Assembly: GCA_903834855.1 (NCBI GenBank)
Contig: CAILKS010000081.1
Coordinates: 1 to 13,217, forward strand
DNA length: 13,217 nucleotides
Direction: 5' to 3'
Source of the DNA: an uncultured bacterium
GTDB lineage: Bacteria; Patescibacteriota; Minisyncoccia; Phycocordibacterales; UBA5272
The notes below the pieces were generated by a model. That model was not told the DNA's origin. It saw only the letters and a program-made list of their open reading frames with translations, and did not search any database. Numbering within the stretch: the first letter of the stretch is position 1; the number at the start of each line of letters is the position of its first letter. The position numbers were made by a program, and so were the translations under genes. Of the stretch, positions 11,742 through 13,217 are shown in pieces.

Positions 11742-12164
11742 ATGCTAAAATTACGCGTAGTAACCCCAGATAAAGTAGCTGTTGATGAAATTATCGACAG
11801 TGTGAGCATACCAACAACAAGTGGTGTGATTACTGTACTTAGTAAACATATACCACTTGTCTCAACAATAAAGTCAGGGGAAATGATTGTACATAAAGGT
11901 GGCACTGGTGTTAGTTATGCTGTCTTTAAAGGTTTGGTAAATGTTAGGCCACATAGAAAAGGATTAACTGAGGTTGTGGTATTACTTGAGCAGACTGAAT
12001 CAGTGGAAGATCTTGATCATGCACGCGCTGCAGAAGCTTTAGCTCGTGCAAAGGCAATGAAAGATGAGAAAGATGATGATGTTGATTTTGGAATATTTGA
12101 AGGAATGATTGAAAGAGAATTAAATCGTGTGAAAATTGCTGTTAAACATAGAAAACACCTGTAA
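11742..12164 (+). CDS. atpC: ATP synthase F1 subunit epsilon
   Basis: A 140-residue rotor subunit that couples gamma to the c-ring and can inhibit ATP hydrolysis. The N-terminal beta-sandwich (about 1-84) has the usual RVVTPDKV start, the TTSGVITVL turn (25-33) and a HIPLV strand. The C-terminal helical hairpin (about 86-140) includes LDHARAAEALARAKA. This contains LDxxRA (91-96) and a second arginine seven residues on (R102), like the I/LDxxRA ATP-binding motif of the Bacillus PS3 epsilon. An acidic patch, DEKDDDVD (108-115), joins the two helices. It is the last gene of the locus, followed by a strong terminator. Confidence 0.93.
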   Translation: MLKLRVVTPDKVAVDEIIDSVSIPTTSGVITVLSKHIPLVSTIKSGEMIVHKGGTGVSYAVFKGLVNVRPHRKGLTEVVVLLEQTESVEDLDHARAAEALARAKAMKDEKDDDVDFGIFEGMIERELNRVKIAVKHRKHL

Positions 12165-12203
12165 AATAGTGGAGAGTTAAGAGGAGAGAGGTAAGAGTAA
12201 TAC

Positions 12204-12244
12204 AAATGACGGTCGCTTTGCGACCGTCATTTATATTTTCTTTT
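12204..12244 (+). terminator. Terminator of the ATP synthase locus
   Basis: AAATGACGGTCGC (12204-12216) and GCGACCGTCATTT (12220-12232) form a perfect 13-bp stem with a TTT loop, followed by ATATTTTCTTTT. It lies 40 bp past the atpC stop. Just before it, GAGAGTTAAGAG is followed by a near copy, GAGAGGTAAGAG. Confidence 0.88.
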
Positions 12245-12275
12245 AACTTTAAATTATTTTAAAATTTGTAATTAA

Positions 12276-12305
12276 AAAACAGCAACCGCGTGGGTTGCCA
12301 TTTTT
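12276..12305 (-). terminator. Rho-independent terminator of the orphan gene at 12322-12609
   Basis: Stem GCAACC (12282-12287) pairs with GGTTGC (12293-12298) around a GCGTG loop, followed on the minus strand by TGTTTTTTAATTA. On the plus strand ATTTTTG follows, so it may back up the atp terminator. It shares the 11-base core ACCGCGTGGGT, including the loop, with the terminator at 2357-2388. Confidence 0.82.
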
Positions 12306-12321
12306 GTTTATTTGGTCAGCT

Positions 12322-12609
12322 TTAATTTACTGGATCCAGCAAATAGGCACCATCAGGTGTGAACACCATAAAGGAATCATCTGGCAATTGTTTGACCTCT
12401 GTGATTGTTTCAGAAACCAAACTAGGATTGTGTTTTTTATCACCAAACAAACTCAGATTTTGGCAAAGAAGTTTAACAGTGCTAGATAATTCTTCAAAAT
12501 GAAGTTTCCCGCCACCTGTTGGGACTGTTTTGGTAATCCCGACAAATCGTAGACCGAGCCGTAAGTCTTTTACGTTACTCCTGTCAAAATATGCGATATA
12601 TATTGTCAT
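12322..12609 (-). CDS. Orphan small protein, function unknown
   Basis: I do not recognise this 95-residue protein. It appears soluble, with no signal peptide or membrane segment. It begins MTIYIAYFDRSNVKDL, has a central GGGKLHFEELS (about 33-43), and ends in a beta-rich stretch DDSFMVFTPDGAYLLDPVN resembling a short strand-turn-strand. Reality is supported by a strong Shine-Dalgarno (AGGAG on the minus strand, 12620-12616, six bases from the ATG) and a matched terminator. A hand count of 12421-12540 gives 45 of 120 G+C, above the neighbouring core genes. Its Shine-Dalgarno and terminator design matches the orphan at 2403-2768, although the proteins do not look alike. Confidence 0.72.
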   Translation of the reverse strand: MTIYIAYFDRSNVKDLRLGLRFVGITKTVPTGGGKLHFEELSSTVKLLCQNLSLFGDKKHNPSLVSETITEVKQLPDDSFMVFTPDGAYLLDPVN

Positions 12610-12662
12610 TTTTATCTCCTAAAGTTATTGAACAAAATTGGATAAATACCAATCTAATCACT

Positions 12663-12691
12663 ATCCTGCCAGTTTTATGTTTTTAAGTCAA
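12663..12691 (-). promoter_or_regulatory. Possible promoter of the orphan gene at 12322-12609
   Basis: On the minus strand, TTGACT (12691-12686), a 17-bp spacer, then CAGGAT (12668-12663). The -35 is good and the -10 is weak, resembling TAGGAT in the other orphan promoter (2857-2885). The leader would be about 45-50 bases. Confidence 0.35.
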
Positions 12692-12709
12692 CTATTAAAA
12701 AATAAATTG

Positions 12710-13217
12710 TTACCAAAGAATTATAAGTAGAATAATACCAATAATGATACGATAGTATCCGAAAATTTTAAATGAATGTGAACGTATATAATTTAAGAAA
12801 TATCTTATAACAATAATTGCTATAACAAATGAGATAAAGGTTCCAAATAGAATTGGGGTAATATCAGTAAAAGTAAGCTCACTATGTTTTTTATAAATTG
12901 TATAAAGTGTCGCTATCACCATCGTAGGTACTGCAAGTAAAAATGAAAATTCAGTAAGGACTTTTCTGGAAAGTTTCATTGTAAGTCCTCCTATAATCAT
13001 AGCTCCAGAACGGGATACTCCAGGGACAACAGAAATAGCTTGATAAATACCCAATAAAAATGCTTGTGTATAATTTATATTTTTTGACTCTATAATTTCT
13101 CCTTGTTCTTCCTTTTTATCGTACCAATTTTCTATTATCAAAATAAAAATACCACCTAAAGTCATTGTAAAAGCAACTAGTAGTGGATTTTGTAACCAAG
13201 CTTTAATGTGTGGGAAA
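12710..13217 (-). CDS. uppP: Undecaprenyl-diphosphatase UppP (BacA), 5' end outside the window
   Basis: UppP removes a phosphate from undecaprenyl diphosphate at the outer face of the membrane, recycling the lipid carrier for peptidoglycan and other wall polymers. The visible C-terminal part has the catalytic motif PGVSRSGAMIIGG with the conserved arginine and serines, preceded by QAISVVP, plus at least four hydrophobic helices. The family consensus has a Thr in SRSGAT; here it is Met. Reading stays open to the right edge: residues FPHIKAW and NPLLVAF come before the internal methionine at 13165 and fit the family, so that methionine is not the start and the gene is cut by the window. About 100 N-terminal residues, with the other conserved glutamate-rich motif, are missing. 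The gene ends TAA at 12710 with no clear terminator. Confidence 0.9.
   Translation of the reverse strand, partial: FPHIKAWLQNPLLVAFTMTLGGIFILIIENWYDKKEEQGEIIESKNINYTQAFLLGIYQAISVVPGVSRSGAMIIGGLTMKLSRKVLTEFSFLLAVPTMVIATLYTIYKKHSELTFTDITPILFGTFISFVIAIIVIRYFLNYIRSHSFKIFGYYRIIIGIILLIILW

Noticed and set aside
43..12164. TGA recoded to glycine as in Absconditabacteria/Gracilibacteria
   Set aside because: All core genes reach normal lengths under the standard code with no internal TGA at conserved glycines.
12710..13165. Complete short UppP of 151 residues starting at 13165
   Set aside because: The frame stays open to the window edge, and the upstream residues (FPHIKAW, NPLLVAF) fit the UppP family, so the methionine is internal.

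Overview
The window looks like part of a chromosome from an ultra-small, AT-rich bacterium, most likely a member of the Candidate Phyla Radiation (Patescibacteria/Parcubacteria-like). Grounds for this are inference: low GC, compact single-domain proteins, small orphan genes with their own terminators, an F-type ATP synthase with a shortened delta subunit, and almost no Shine-Dalgarno sequences. All 17 visible stop codons are TAA (12) or TAG (5). No taxonomic search was possible.

Layout. (1) 1-1080: mnmA, a tRNA 2-thiouridylase, whose start lies in a perfect 19-bp fold-back repeat at the window edge. (2) 1082-2331: a ZIP metal transporter (-) divergent from a Fur/Zur-family repressor (+), with two matching 15-bp dyads in the shared promoter region; this reads as a metal-homeostasis switch. 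(3) 2403-3315: two unrecognised small genes on the minus strand with visibly higher GC and their own promoters and terminators. (4) 3421-4945: a membrane-anchored DsbA-like protein (-) whose two half-domains are in the reverse of the usual order, divergent from a YciB/IspZ-type septation membrane protein (+). (5) 5164-12164: a complete F1Fo ATP synthase locus in the order a-c-b-delta-alpha-gamma-beta-epsilon, ending in a strong hairpin terminator. (6) 12322-13217: a third small orphan gene (-) and the 3' part of uppP (undecaprenyl-diphosphatase, -), which runs off the right edge.

The ATP synthase locus is the core of the window. All eight subunits are present with intact catalytic motifs. The genes are unusually far apart (53 to 333 bp). 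Most of the spacers carry inverted repeats built from iterated short words, and some words recur exactly between spacers kilobases apart. The c-subunit gene has its own candidate promoter and a hairpin behind it. The c subunit carries a Q/E/T set of residues like that of sodium-binding rings. The delta subunit lacks almost the whole N-terminal domain.

I see no tRNA, rRNA, CRISPR array, transposase or phage gene. The best candidates for something undescribed are the permuted DsbA-like protein, the word-built intergenic hairpin family, and the small orphan genes that share a Shine-Dalgarno and terminator design that the core genes lack.
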